64,000 bases of DNA from Paraburkholderia sp. BCC1885 (lineage in GTDB: Bacteria > Pseudomonadota > Gammaproteobacteria > Burkholderiales > Burkholderiaceae). The notes beneath the pieces were generated by a model. The model ran no database searches and was not told where the DNA came from. It saw only the letters and a program-made list of their open reading frames with translations. Below, in pieces: positions 42,279-51,952 of this stretch. The translations under genes were made by a program, and so were the position numbers. The stretch is taken from assembly GCF_900996235.1 (NCBI RefSeq), contig NZ_CAAJGM010000274.1, positions 174,332 to 238,331 on the forward strand. The letters are read 5' to 3'. Within the stretch, counting starts at the first letter, position 1, and each line of letters starts with the position of its first letter.

Positions 42279-43031
42279 TTACTTCTTGCCCTTGTCGGGT
42301 TCGGTGATAAAGCGCATCCCTGCTGCGCGAATCGCGAAACCGTTCGGATAGCGCAAGTCCGCATACTCGATATCCTTCCCCCAACGTTGCGTCACCGCTG
42401 CCCACGCCGCTGTCAGGCGCTTGCTGCGATCGAGCAGCGTCTGCTGATTGCGCTCGCGACCCAGTTCTATCTGCGTGCCGTTCGACAACTTCACCGTCCA
42501 CGCATAACGCGGCGACAGCGTCACTTCGTCCGGCGTCGCGCCCAGCGGGGCAAACCACTTCTTGAAGTCGCGGTAACGTGCGACCACTTCCTGCGCGGTG
42601 CCATCCGGGCCGTCGAAGGCCGGCAGGTCCGCTTCGAGCTCGCCCTGGTTCGCCGTGAACAGTTCGCCGTCCACGCTCACCAGTTGATCGCTGCCCCACG
42701 TTCCCAGCGGTTTGTACTCTTCCAGCGTGACAGCCAGCGCATTCGGCCACACGCGCCGCACGCTCGCATGACGCACCCACGGCATCTGCTCGAAGGCCTG
42801 GCGCGCCGCATCCAGATCCACCGTGAAGAAATTGCCCTTCAGCCGGCCCACGACGCCGGCGCGGACCGTCGGCGAATTGATGTGCTCGGTGTCGCCGTCG
42901 ATCTGGATTTCGCGCAGCGCGAAACTCGGCCGCTGCACCAGCCAGATTCCCCCGGCCGCCAGCAGCACGAGCACCAGCAACGCATGCAATGCGTTGGCGG
43001 CGAAATTGAGCTGGCGAACGTTGTTCCACAT
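42279..43031 (-). CDS. ftsQ: Cell division protein FtsQ
   Basis: Bitopic divisome scaffold binding FtsB/FtsL. 250 residues. One membrane segment (ALHALLVLVLLAAGGIWLVQ, about residues 14-34) precedes the POTRA domain (FALREIQIDGDTEHINSPTV, WVRHASVRRVWPNALAVTLEE) and the beta domain. It lies 10 bases after ddl. Confidence 0.96.
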   Translation of the reverse strand: MWNNVRQLNFAANALHALLVLVLLAAGGIWLVQRPSFALREIQIDGDTEHINSPTVRAGVVGRLKGNFFTVDLDAARQAFEQMPWVRHASVRRVWPNALAVTLEEYKPLGTWGSDQLVSVDGELFTANQGELEADLPAFDGPDGTAQEVVARYRDFKKWFAPLGATPDEVTLSPRYAWTVKLSNGTQIELGRERNQQTLLDRSKRLTAAWAAVTQRWGKDIEYADLRYPNGFAIRAAGMRFITEPDKGKK

Positions 43032-43041
43032 AACGGTGACG

Positions 43042-43983
43042 TCAGTCCTTCAGCGTGAGCGCCAACACGCTCACGACCAGTTCTTTGTAGCTGATGCCGA
43101 CCGCACGCGCCGCTTTCGGCGGCAGCGAGTGATCGGTCATGCCCGGCGCTGTATTCACTTCCAGGAAATACGGATTGCCCGCGCTGTCCAGCATGAAATC
43201 GGCGCGGCCCCAATCGGTGCAGCCGAGCACGTCGAAGGCGCGGCGCGCCAGCGTCTTCAGACGTGCTTCTTCCGCCGGTGCGATGCCGCAGGGAATAAGG
43301 TACTGCGTGTCGTCGGCGACGTACTTCGCGTGATAGTCGTAGAACTCGCCCGCCGGCACGATGCGGATGACCGGCAGGTCCAGATCGCCCGCAATGCACG
43401 CGGTGTACTCGCCGCCGCCTTCGATGCTCTTTTCCACCACCACGATCTTGTCGAACTTCGCGGCTTCTTCGAGTGCGGCCGGCAGCGCGGCGGCGCTCTT
43501 CACCTTGATCACCGCGACGCTCGAGCCTTCGCTCGCCGGCTTGACGAACAAAGGCAAGCCGAGTTTGGCGACGATATCTGCGGCGCGCGCCGCGTAGTCG
43601 TCACCGCGCAGCACGGCTTCGAACGGCGGCGTCGGCACGCCCAGTTGCTGCCACACGAGCTTGGTGCGGAACTTGTCCAGACCGAGCGCCGAACCGAGTA
43701 CGCCGCTGCCCGTGTAGCGAATGCCGTAAAAATCGAGCGCGCCCTGAATCTGGCCGTTTTCGCCATAGCCGCCATGCAGCGCGTTGAACGCGCGCACAAA
43801 ACCCTCTTCCTTCAGCGCCGCGAGCGGACGCTCGGCGGGATCGAACGGATGGGCGTCGATACCGGCTTCGCGCAGCCCTTGCAGCACGAGGCGGCCCGAG
43901 TTGAGCGACACCTCGCGCTCGGCGGATTCACCGCCCAGCAGAACGGCCACTTTGTCGAATGTCTTGGGATCGATACTGCTCAT
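43042..43983 (-). CDS. ddl: D-alanine-D-alanine ligase
   Basis: Joins two D-Ala residues for the peptidoglycan stem. 313 residues, ATP-grasp fold. VAVLLGGESAEREVSLNSG is the N-terminal signature and LEVNTAPGMTDHSL the C-terminal metal/ATP site. It corresponds to DdlB by its position in the dcw cluster. The ATG overlaps the murC stop by 4 bases. Confidence 0.97.
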   Translation of the reverse strand: MSSIDPKTFDKVAVLLGGESAEREVSLNSGRLVLQGLREAGIDAHPFDPAERPLAALKEEGFVRAFNALHGGYGENGQIQGALDFYGIRYTGSGVLGSALGLDKFRTKLVWQQLGVPTPPFEAVLRGDDYAARAADIVAKLGLPLFVKPASEGSSVAVIKVKSAAALPAALEEAAKFDKIVVVEKSIEGGGEYTACIAGDLDLPVIRIVPAGEFYDYHAKYVADDTQYLIPCGIAPAEEARLKTLARRAFDVLGCTDWGRADFMLDSAGNPYFLEVNTAPGMTDHSLPPKAARAVGISYKELVVSVLALTLKD

Positions 43984-45386
43984 TTCACACCTTCGTTTTG
44001 CGCGAGACGACCCGGCACACCGCCGATCGAACCCGCACCCATCGTGATCACCACATCGCCTTCGCGCACGACTGCAGCGAGCGCCTCCGGCACCTCATCC
44101 ACCGTTTCGACAAACACCGGCTCGGTCTTGCCGGCCACGCGGATCGCGCGGGCGAGCGCGCGGCCGTCGGCGGCGACGATCGGGGCCTCGCCGGCCGAAT
44201 AGACTTCGGTCAGCACGAGGGCATCGACGGTGGACAACACCTTCACAAAATCTTCGAAGCAGTCACGCGTGCGCGTGAAACGGTGCGGCTGGAATGCCAG
44301 CACCAGACGGCGGCCCGGAAACGCCCCGCGCGCCGCCGCGACCGTCGCGGCCATTTCGACCGGATGATGGCCATAGTCGTCGACCAGCGTGTACGTCCCA
44401 CCGGACTTGCCGTCTGTCGTGACCGGCACCTCGCCGTAGCGCTGGAAGCGGCGGCCTACGCCGTTGAAATCTGCCAGCGCTCGCTGGATATCGGCATCTT
44501 TCACCTCAAGTTCAGTCGCAATGGCAATCGCGGCCAAGGCGTTCTGCACGTTGTGGGTGCCGGGCAGGTTCAGGACGATGTCGATCGGCGCCGCGTCTTC
44601 GCGCAGCGCCGTGAAATGCATGCGGCCGTCGTGCGCCTCGACGTTGACCGCGCGCACCTGCGCATCGGCCGCGAGACCGTAGCGGATGATCGGCTTCGAG
44701 ACGAACGGCAGGATCTCCTTCACGTTCGGATCGTCGACGCACAGCACGGCGATGCCGTAGAACGGCAGCCGGTGCGTGAACTCGATGAACGCCTGCTTGA
44801 GCCGCGCGAAATCGTGGCCGTAGGTGTCCATGTGATCGGCGTCGATGTTCGTGATGACTTCGATCACCGGGAACAGATTCAGGAACGACGCGTCCGACTC
44901 GTCCGCTTCGGCGACGATGAAGTCGCCGGTGCCGAGTCGCGCATTCGCGCCCGCACTGATCAGCCGGCCGCCGATCACGAAAGTCGGATCGAGTCCGCCC
45001 GCCGCCAGCACGCTCGCCACCAGCGAGGTGGTGGTGGTCTTGCCATGCGTGCCGGCAATCGCGATGCCCTGCTTCAGGCGCATCAACTCCGCGAGCATGA
45101 CGGCGCGCGGCACGATCGGAATGCGCCGCTGACGCGCGGCCAGCACTTCGGGGTTGTCGCTGCGCACCGCCGTCGACACGACGACGGCGTTCGCGCCTTC
45201 GATGTTCCCGGCGTCGTGGCCGATCGAGATACGCGCGCCGAGCGCGGCGAGCCGATCGGTCACTGCGTTGTTCGACAGGTCCGAGCCGCTCACCTGATAG
45301 CCGAGATTCACCAGCACTTCGGCAATGCCGCTCATCCCCGCGCCGCCGATGCCGACGAAATGAATATGTTTGACGATGTGTTTCAT
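43980..45386 (-). CDS. murC: UDP-N-acetylmuramate-L-alanine ligase
   Basis: First amino-acid addition to UDP-MurNAc. 468 residues. HFVGIGGAGMSGIAEVL is the nucleotide-sugar site and IAGTHGKTTTTSLVASVL the ATP P-loop. The start MKHIVKHIHFVG overlaps murG by ATGA; the in-frame extension to 45446 is within murG. C-terminal GSIGGVPGRLAQNE is family-typical. Confidence 0.98.
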   Translation of the reverse strand: MKHIVKHIHFVGIGGAGMSGIAEVLVNLGYQVSGSDLSNNAVTDRLAALGARISIGHDAGNIEGANAVVVSTAVRSDNPEVLAARQRRIPIVPRAVMLAELMRLKQGIAIAGTHGKTTTTSLVASVLAAGGLDPTFVIGGRLISAGANARLGTGDFIVAEADESDASFLNLFPVIEVITNIDADHMDTYGHDFARLKQAFIEFTHRLPFYGIAVLCVDDPNVKEILPFVSKPIIRYGLAADAQVRAVNVEAHDGRMHFTALREDAAPIDIVLNLPGTHNVQNALAAIAIATELEVKDADIQRALADFNGVGRRFQRYGEVPVTTDGKSGGTYTLVDDYGHHPVEMAATVAAARGAFPGRRLVLAFQPHRFTRTRDCFEDFVKVLSTVDALVLTEVYSAGEAPIVAADGRALARAIRVAGKTEPVFVETVDEVPEALAAVVREGDVVITMGAGSIGGVPGRLAQNEGVK

Positions 45387-46510
45387 TGTTGCCTTCCTTC
45401 TGTGCTCGGGCTCGCGCTCGGGACTACGCCTGCCACGGCCGCGCAAATCTGCGCGACCTGCTCCGTGGCGTCGGGTTTCGCGAGCGAGCGCGAACGCTCT
45501 GCCATTTCCGCGAGACTCTCGCGGCTCTGGCCGCGCAACCAGGCGGCGAGACCATCCGCCGTGAGGTCGCGTTGCTGCACCACCCGCGCCGCGCCGTGAT
45601 CGGCGAGAAACGCTGCGTTGGTGGTCTGGTGATCGTCGACGGCGAACGGGAACGGCACGAAATACGCCGCCACGCCCACCGCCGCGATCTCGGCGACGGT
45701 CATCGCGCCGGAACGGCAGATCACCAGATCCGCGTTCGCGTAGGCGCTCGTCATGTCGTCGATGAAAGGCACGAGCTGGACATCCGCACCCGTTTGCAAG
45801 CCGGCTTGCGCATAGTTCGCCTGCAGTGCCTCGATATGCTTCGCGCCCGCCTGATGCACGACACGCGGACGCTGCTGCGGATCGAGCATCGCGAGCGCGC
45901 GCGGCACGATTTCATTGAGCGCCGCGGCGCCGAGGCTGCCGCCCACCACCAGCACGTTCAGCGGACCGCTGCGTTGTGCGTAGCGTGCTTTGGGTGCCAA
46001 TGTGCGCGCAAGTTCCTCACGAATCGGATTACCGGTCCATTCGGCATGCGGCAACGCGTTCGGAAAGGCGACGAGCACGCGCCGCGCGAGCTTCGCCAAC
46101 ACCTTGTTGGCGAGGCCGGCAATCGAATTCTGTTCATGCAGCACGAGCGGACGGCCGCTCAGGGCCGTCATCAAACCAGCGGGAAACGTGATGTAGCCGC
46201 CCATGCCGAGCACCACATCGGGCTTCACGCGCCGCAGCACGCTGAGACTTTGCGTGCAGGCGCGCAGCAGATTGAGCGGCAGCATCAGCTTGGTCTTCGC
46301 ACCCTTGCCGCGGACACCGCCAAAGCTCACATATTCCATCGGAATGCCATGCTTGGCGACGAGCGTCGCTTCCATGCCCGCGGGATTGCCGAGCCACACG
46401 ACTTTCCAGCCCCACGCCTGCATCAGATGCGCGACCGCGAGCCCCGGGAACACGTGTCCCCCGGTGCCGCCGGCCATCACCATCAGCGTGCGCTGTTGCA
46501 TGGGGGTCAT
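45383..46510 (-). CDS. murG: UDP-GlcNAc:undecaprenyl-PP-MurNAc-pentapeptide GlcNAc transferase
   Basis: Makes lipid II from lipid I at the inner membrane face. 375 residues. G loops MVMAGGTGGHVFPGLAVAH and VVGGSLGAAALNEIVP are present, as are LHEQNSIAGLAN and the sugar-nucleotide site ICRSGAMTVAEIAAVG. The ATG at 46510 overlaps the ftsW stop (ATGA); an internal ATG at 46501 is an alternative. The long open frame upstream to 47614 is a shadow of ftsW. Confidence 0.98.
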   Translation of the reverse strand: MTPMQQRTLMVMAGGTGGHVFPGLAVAHLMQAWGWKVVWLGNPAGMEATLVAKHGIPMEYVSFGGVRGKGAKTKLMLPLNLLRACTQSLSVLRRVKPDVVLGMGGYITFPAGLMTALSGRPLVLHEQNSIAGLANKVLAKLARRVLVAFPNALPHAEWTGNPIREELARTLAPKARYAQRSGPLNVLVVGGSLGAAALNEIVPRALAMLDPQQRPRVVHQAGAKHIEALQANYAQAGLQTGADVQLVPFIDDMTSAYANADLVICRSGAMTVAEIAAVGVAAYFVPFPFAVDDHQTTNAAFLADHGAARVVQQRDLTADGLAAWLRGQSRESLAEMAERSRSLAKPDATEQVAQICAAVAGVVPSASPSTEGRQQ

Positions 46511-47769
46511 ACCTTCCCTCCGCGCATCAGCACCCGGTTCTCGTAATCGACGCGCATCAATAGCGCCACCGCCACGCAATTCAGCAAGATGCCCGAGCCG
46601 CCATAACTGACGAGCGGCAACGTCAGACCCTTGGTGGGCAGCAAACCGAGGTTCACGCCCATGTTGATGAAGGTCTGCGCGCCGAACCACAGGCCGATGC
46701 CCTTCGCCACCAGGCCGGCGAACGTGCGGTCCAGCGCGAGCGCCTGACGGCCAATCTCGAACGAGCGGCGCACGATCCAGTAAAACATCAGGATCACCAC
46801 CAGCACGCCGACAAAACCCAGTTCCTCGCCGATCACCGCGAGGATGAAGTCGGTATGCGCTTCCGGCAGATAGTTGAGCTTTTCGACGCTGCCGCCAAGA
46901 CCCACGCCAAACCACTCGCCGCGCCCGAAAGCGATCAGCGAGTGCGTCAACTGATATGCCTTGCCCTGCGCGTAACGGTCGTCCCACGGATCGAGGTAAG
47001 CGAAGATCCGCTCGCGACGCCAGGGCGACGCCCACACCAGCAAACTGAACGTGCCGACCGCCGTGGCCACGAGGCCGCCGAACAGCTTGCCGTTCACGCC
47101 GCCGAGAAACAGCACGCCCATCGCGATGGCCGCGATCACCATGAACGCGCCCATGTCCGGTTCGAGCAGCAGCAGCGCGCCGACCACGCCGACGGCGAAG
47201 GCCATCGGCAGAAAGCCCTTGGCGAAGCTGTGCATGTACTCCTGCTTGCGCACCGTGTAGTTCGCCGCGTAGATCGTCACCGCGAGCTTCATGATTTCCG
47301 ACGGCTGCATGTTGGTGATGCCAAGCGGAATCCAGCGGCGCGCGCCGTTCACGCCCTTGCCGATGTGCGGCACGAGCACGATCACGAGACTGGCCAGCGC
47401 CAGCAGGAAGATCTTCGGCGCGTACTTGTCCCACGTCGAAACCGGAATGCGGAACGCGACCACGCCGATCACCGAGCCGAGCACCACGAAGATGATCTGG
47501 CGGACCAGGAAAGCCCAGTCGCGATATGACGAATACTTCGGCGAATCCGGCATCGCAATCGACGCCGAGTACACCATGACGATACCGAGGCCCAGCAGCG
47601 CGATCACCACCCACAGCAGCGAGTGGTCGTAATCGAGCATGCGCGAGCGCAGCGGACGCACGCCGTTGACGGCGCTCGCGAGTCCGCTGGCGGTGCGGCC
47701 GGCGCTGGCGTCACCGACCGAGCCGCGTTGTTTGGAGAGGCGCGAACCGAAGCGTTCCGACCAGCTCAT
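46507..47769 (-). CDS. ftsW: Septal peptidoglycan polymerase FtsW (SEDS family)
   Basis: Polymerises lipid II at the septum with FtsI. 420 residues with about ten membrane segments (first LLWVVIALLGLGIVMVYSASIAM). Conserved SEDS sequences include NGARRWIPLGITNMQPSE, AHTDFILAVIGEELGFVG and LPLVSYGGSG near the C-terminus. The start MSWSERFGSRL overlaps the murD stop by ATGA; in-frame extension to 48024 is a murD shadow. It has a soluble N-terminal arm of about 50 residues. Confidence 0.97.
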   Translation of the reverse strand: MSWSERFGSRLSKQRGSVGDASAGRTASGLASAVNGVRPLRSRMLDYDHSLLWVVIALLGLGIVMVYSASIAMPDSPKYSSYRDWAFLVRQIIFVVLGSVIGVVAFRIPVSTWDKYAPKIFLLALASLVIVLVPHIGKGVNGARRWIPLGITNMQPSEIMKLAVTIYAANYTVRKQEYMHSFAKGFLPMAFAVGVVGALLLLEPDMGAFMVIAAIAMGVLFLGGVNGKLFGGLVATAVGTFSLLVWASPWRRERIFAYLDPWDDRYAQGKAYQLTHSLIAFGRGEWFGVGLGGSVEKLNYLPEAHTDFILAVIGEELGFVGVLVVILMFYWIVRRSFEIGRQALALDRTFAGLVAKGIGLWFGAQTFINMGVNLGLLPTKGLTLPLVSYGGSGILLNCVAVALLMRVDYENRVLMRGGKV

Positions 47770-49301
47770 ATCATCGTCCCCCGTTCGGCCGCGATGTCTT
47801 CCACCGTGCTGCGGAATACCGCGGCGCGATGCGCATAATTCCTGAACATGTCGAAGCTCGCGCAGGCCGGCGACAGCAGCACGGCGTCGCCCGCCTGCGC
47901 GAGCGCCGCTGCGGCACGCGTCGCTTCTTCGAGCGTGGCGTGCTCGGTCATCGCGATGCCGGTATCGGCGAGCGCGGCGCGGATCAGCGGCGCGTCGCGG
48001 CCGATCAGCATGACGCCGCGACACCAGCGCATCACCGGTGCGGCGAGCGGTTCGAATTCCTGACCCTTGCCGTCGCCGCCGGCGATCAGCACCACGCGTT
48101 GTGCGAGACCGTCCAGCGCCGCGACCGTCGCGCCCACGTTGGTGCCCTTACTGTCATCCACGTAATCGACACCTTCGATCGACGCGATCAATTCAACGCG
48201 ATGCGGCTCGCCGCGATATTCGCGCAAGCCGTGCAACAGCGGCGCGCCCGGCAGATCGATGGCTCGCGCGAGCGCGTAGGCGGCGAGCGCGTTGGAGGCG
48301 TTATGCAGGCCACGGATGCGCAAGGCGTCGGCCGGCATCAGGCGCTTGAGCCCGAGGTTCGGTGGCGCGGCGGTTTCGCCCTTGCGACGGCGCGTTGGCG
48401 CGGGTTCGTCCGAGGCGTCGCGGTCGTGCGCTTCGACCAGCCAGACGATGCCGTTCTCGCGCAGCAGGCCGTAGTCGCCGAGACGGGTCGGTTCGGTCAC
48501 GCCGAAGGTGAGCACCGGCGCGACGGCGTCGCCCGCAGCGGCATCTTTTGCGGGAGTCGCGGCGAGCGCCATGACGCGCGCGTCGTCGCGATTGAGCACG
48601 CGCACGGTGCGCGGTCCGAAGATGCGGCCCTTGGCGGCGGCGTAGGCATCGAGGCCGCCGTGCCAGTCGAGATGGTCCTGCGTGATGTTGAGGATGACCG
48701 CCGCGTCCGGCGCGAAGGTGTGCGCAGTTTCCAGCTGGAAGCTCGACAGTTCGAGCACCCACACGTCGGGCAACGCGGTGTTGTCGATGGCTTCGGTGAG
48801 CTTGTCGAGCGCGGCCGGGCTGATGTTGCCCGCCACCGCCACCTTCTTGCCGGCGCGTTCGCACAGGAGGCCAGTCAGGCTCGTGGTGGTGGTCTTGCCG
48901 TTGGTGCCGGTAATCGCGATCACCTTCGGCGCGTAGCCGCTTTCACCCAGCGTCTTTAGCGCCTGAGCGAAGAATTCGAGTTCGCCCCAGACCGGGATGT
49001 CCTTGTCGCGCGCTTCGTTGATCAAAGGCAGCAAGTCGGCGGCGAGCGGCGACAAACCGGGGCTGATCGCCACCAGTTCGACACCTTCGAGCAATACCGG
49101 CGAAAACGGGCCGCCGACAAAATCGGCGTCGACGCCATGCGCTTCCAGGGCGGACAGATTCGGCGGCACCTCGCGCGTATCCGCCACGCGCAGCCGACAC
49201 CCGTGCCGCGCGCACCAGCGCGCCATCGCGAGACCCGATTCACCGAGTCCCAGCACGAGCACCATCGGCTTTTGCCGATCCCGAAACTTCTCGCCAAACA
49301 T
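47766..49301 (-). CDS. murD: UDP-N-acetylmuramoylalanine-D-glutamate ligase
   Basis: Adds D-Glu to UDP-MurNAc-Ala. 511 residues, longer than E. coli MurD (438), with a Lys/Arg-rich insertion (APTRRRKGETAAPPNLG) near residue 310. VLGLGESGLAMARWC, ITGTNGKTTTTSLTGLL and YVDDSKGTNVGATVAAL are signatures. It lies 24 bases after mraY and overlaps ftsW by 4 bases. Confidence 0.97.
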   Translation of the reverse strand: MFGEKFRDRQKPMVLVLGLGESGLAMARWCARHGCRLRVADTREVPPNLSALEAHGVDADFVGGPFSPVLLEGVELVAISPGLSPLAADLLPLINEARDKDIPVWGELEFFAQALKTLGESGYAPKVIAITGTNGKTTTTSLTGLLCERAGKKVAVAGNISPAALDKLTEAIDNTALPDVWVLELSSFQLETAHTFAPDAAVILNITQDHLDWHGGLDAYAAAKGRIFGPRTVRVLNRDDARVMALAATPAKDAAAGDAVAPVLTFGVTEPTRLGDYGLLRENGIVWLVEAHDRDASDEPAPTRRRKGETAAPPNLGLKRLMPADALRIRGLHNASNALAAYALARAIDLPGAPLLHGLREYRGEPHRVELIASIEGVDYVDDSKGTNVGATVAALDGLAQRVVLIAGGDGKGQEFEPLAAPVMRWCRGVMLIGRDAPLIRAALADTGIAMTEHATLEEATRAAAALAQAGDAVLLSPACASFDMFRNYAHRAAVFRSTVEDIAAERGTMI

Positions 49302-49325
49302 CGCCTGCTTCCCTTTATGTGCTGC

Positions 49326-50495
49326 TTAACGCAACTTGAGCGTGGACAAACCGAACAGACACAGCATCAACGTAATGATCCAGAACCGCACGACAACTTG
49401 CGTCTCTTTCCAGCCGGACAATTCGAAATGGTGATGCAGCGGCGCCATCTTGAACAGACGCCGGCCCTCGCCGAAACGGCGCTTGGTGAACTTGAACCAC
49501 GTCACCTGCAGCATCACGGAAAGCGTTTCGGCGACGAAGATGCCGCCCATGATGAACAGCACGATTTCCTGGCGCACGATCACGGCGATGGTGCCGAGCG
49601 CGCCGCCCAGCGCCAGCGCACCGACGTCGCCCATGAACATCTGCGCCGGATGCGTGTTGAACCAGAGGAATGCGAGCCCTGCTCCGCCCATGGCCGAGCA
49701 GAAAATCAGCAGCTCGCCGGCGCCGGCGATGTGCGGAAACAACAGGTATTTCGAATAGACCGAGCTGCCCATCACATACGCGAACACGCCCAGCGACGCG
49801 CCCACCAGCACCACCGGCATGATCACGAGGCCGTCGAGGCCGTCGGTGAGATTCACGGCGTTGCTGGCGCCGACTATCACCAGATACGTCAGCACGATGA
49901 AGCCCCACACGCCCAGCGGATAGCTAATCGACTTGACGAACGGCAGCATCAGGTCGGCGTGCGGCGGCAAGCCCATGGAAAGGCCGCTGCGCACCCACGC
50001 CATGAACAGGTCGTACACGCGCACGTTGCTCGCTTCTGAGACGCTGAAGGCGAGATACACCGCGGCGAACAGACCGATCACCGATTGCCAGAAATACTTT
50101 TCGCGCGACGACATGCCGCGCGGATCTTTGTAGACCACCTTACGGTAATCGTCGACCCAGCCGATCACGCCGAAGCCGAACGTCACCAGAATCACGATCC
50201 AGATGAAGCGGTTGGTCAGATCGGCCCACAGCAGTGTGGACACTGCGATGCCGAGCAGGATCAGCACACCGCCCATGGTGGGCGTGCCGGATTTCACGAG
50301 GTGAGTTTGCGGGCCGTCTTTGCGGACAGCCTGCCCTACCTTCATCGCGGTCAGCTTGCGGATCACCGCCGGGCCGCAGACGAGTCCGATCAACAGCGCG
50401 GTGATGGTCGCCGCCACCGCACGGAAAGTCAGGTAACTGATCACGCGCAAGAAGCTTGCGTCATTCTGCAGCCATTGCGCCAGCGCCAGTAGCAT
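49326..50495 (-). CDS. mraY: Phospho-MurNAc-pentapeptide transferase
   Basis: Forms lipid I on undecaprenyl phosphate. 389 residues with about ten membrane segments. KSGTPTMGGVLILLGI and NLTDGLDGLVIMP are active-site motifs. FMGDVGALALGGALG and HHHFELSGWKETQVVVRFW complete the family set. It follows murF by 17 bases. Confidence 0.98.
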   Translation of the reverse strand: MLLALAQWLQNDASFLRVISYLTFRAVAATITALLIGLVCGPAVIRKLTAMKVGQAVRKDGPQTHLVKSGTPTMGGVLILLGIAVSTLLWADLTNRFIWIVILVTFGFGVIGWVDDYRKVVYKDPRGMSSREKYFWQSVIGLFAAVYLAFSVSEASNVRVYDLFMAWVRSGLSMGLPPHADLMLPFVKSISYPLGVWGFIVLTYLVIVGASNAVNLTDGLDGLVIMPVVLVGASLGVFAYVMGSSVYSKYLLFPHIAGAGELLIFCSAMGGAGLAFLWFNTHPAQMFMGDVGALALGGALGTIAVIVRQEIVLFIMGGIFVAETLSVMLQVTWFKFTKRRFGEGRRLFKMAPLHHHFELSGWKETQVVVRFWIITLMLCLFGLSTLKLR

Positions 50496-50512
50496 GCTTC
50501 GGTCCTTCTATT

Positions 50513-51952
50513 TCAATGTGCACCGGGCGCCGCGCCCGGTGCGATGGGTTGTGGACTCGTTACGGCGTCCACCACGCGCTCCATTTGCATGAAGCGCGAG
50601 CCTTTCACGAGAAGCGTTGCGGCAGCGCCCTTGCCGGATAACTCCGGGGCCTGCAGCAGTTGGGCGACGAGCGTGGCGACATCGTCGACGTGATGCGCGC
50701 CCGCGCCGTACACGGTGCAGGCATCGCGCGACGCGGCGCCGAGCGCGTACAGCGCGTCGATGCCACGCTCTTTCGCATATGCGCCGATTTCGCGGTGAAA
50801 CGCCGGGCCGTTATCGCCGACTTCGCCCATGTCGCCCATCACCAGCACGCGCGGCGCGGGACGGGAAGCGAGCACGTCGATGGCGGCGCGCATCGAATCG
50901 GGATTCGCGTTGTAGGTGTCGTCGATCACCATGGCGCCCGCAAGCGAGCCGAGCGCCGCGCGCTTGACCTGCAGACGTCCCTTCACCGCGCCGAACGATT
51001 CGAGGCCGCGCTTGATGGCGTCGAGAGTGACGCCTGCGGCCAGCGCGGCGGCAGTGGCCGCCAGCGCGTTGTGCGCGTTGTGGTCGCCGAGCACTTGCAG
51101 CGTGACTTCGAGCGGACCTTCGGGCGTATCGACGCTCAGCAGAGCGCCGGTAAAGACGCCTTTGACGGCGGCTTCGGTCGCGCGGCCGTCGTTGTTCAGC
51201 GCGAAGTCGATGATGCGGTTGCCGGTAGCCGCGACGCGCCAGATGCCCGCGTAGGCGTCGTCCGCCGGGAACACGGCGACGCCGTCCGGCGCAAGCGCGT
51301 GAATCACGCTGGCATGTTCGAGCGCGACCGCCTCGACGGTGGCCATGAATTCCTGGTGCTCGCGCTGCGCGTTGTTCACGACCGCGACGGTCGGCTCCGC
51401 GAGCTTGCCGAGCAAGGCCGTTTCGCCCGGATGATTCATGCCGAGTTCGACCACCGCCAACCGATGCGCCGCGCTCAGGCGGAACAGCGTCAGCGGCACG
51501 CCGATGTCGTTATTGAAATTGCCCGCAGTGGCAAGCCGCGCGTCTGCGCCAACCGCCGCCGCGAAAATCGACGCGATCATTTCCTTGACCGTCGTCTTGC
51601 CGTTGCTGCCCGTCACCGCGACGAGCGGCATCGTGAAGCGACGGCGCCAGCCGCGCGCGAGCGCGCCAAGCGCGACGCGCGTGTCGGCTACCTTCAGCGC
51701 GGGAATCCGCCAGTCGGCGGGCACGTGCGTCACCAGCGCTGCGGCAATCTGGCGCGCGGCCACGTCCGGCAGGAAATCGTGCGCGTCGAAACGGTCGCCC
51801 TTGAGCGCGACGAACAGATCGCCGGGACCGGCGGTGCGGCTATCGGTCGAGACGCGCTCGAAGGCGACGTTGTCGTCGCCCAGCACGGTGGCACCCGGAA
51901 TCAGCGCGGCGGCTTCGCGCAGGGAAAACATCGCGTCAGCTTGCCGGGTCAT
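50513..51952 (-). CDS. murF: UDP-MurNAc-tripeptide-D-alanyl-D-alanine ligase
   Basis: Adds D-Ala-D-Ala to complete the pentapeptide. 479 residues. VTGSNGKTTVKEMIASIF is the P-loop, VVELGMNHPGE and IDDTYNANPDSM are family motifs. The ATG at 51952 overlaps the murE stop (ATGA). A second in-frame Met (MFSLREAAAL) 7 codons later is the more conserved N-terminus and could also be used. Confidence 0.97.
   Translation of the reverse strand: MTRQADAMFSLREAAALIPGATVLGDDNVAFERVSTDSRTAGPGDLFVALKGDRFDAHDFLPDVAARQIAAALVTHVPADWRIPALKVADTRVALGALARGWRRRFTMPLVAVTGSNGKTTVKEMIASIFAAAVGADARLATAGNFNNDIGVPLTLFRLSAAHRLAVVELGMNHPGETALLGKLAEPTVAVVNNAQREHQEFMATVEAVALEHASVIHALAPDGVAVFPADDAYAGIWRVAATGNRIIDFALNNDGRATEAAVKGVFTGALLSVDTPEGPLEVTLQVLGDHNAHNALAATAAALAAGVTLDAIKRGLESFGAVKGRLQVKRAALGSLAGAMVIDDTYNANPDSMRAAIDVLASRPAPRVLVMGDMGEVGDNGPAFHREIGAYAKERGIDALYALGAASRDACTVYGAGAHHVDDVATLVAQLLQAPELSGKGAAATLLVKGSRFMQMERVVDAVTSPQPIAPGAAPGAH

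Noticed and set aside
45383..47614. 743-codon minus-strand frame fusing an upstream segment to MurG
   Set aside because: The first half is a shadow of ftsW; MurG proper starts at 46510 with an ATGA overlap.
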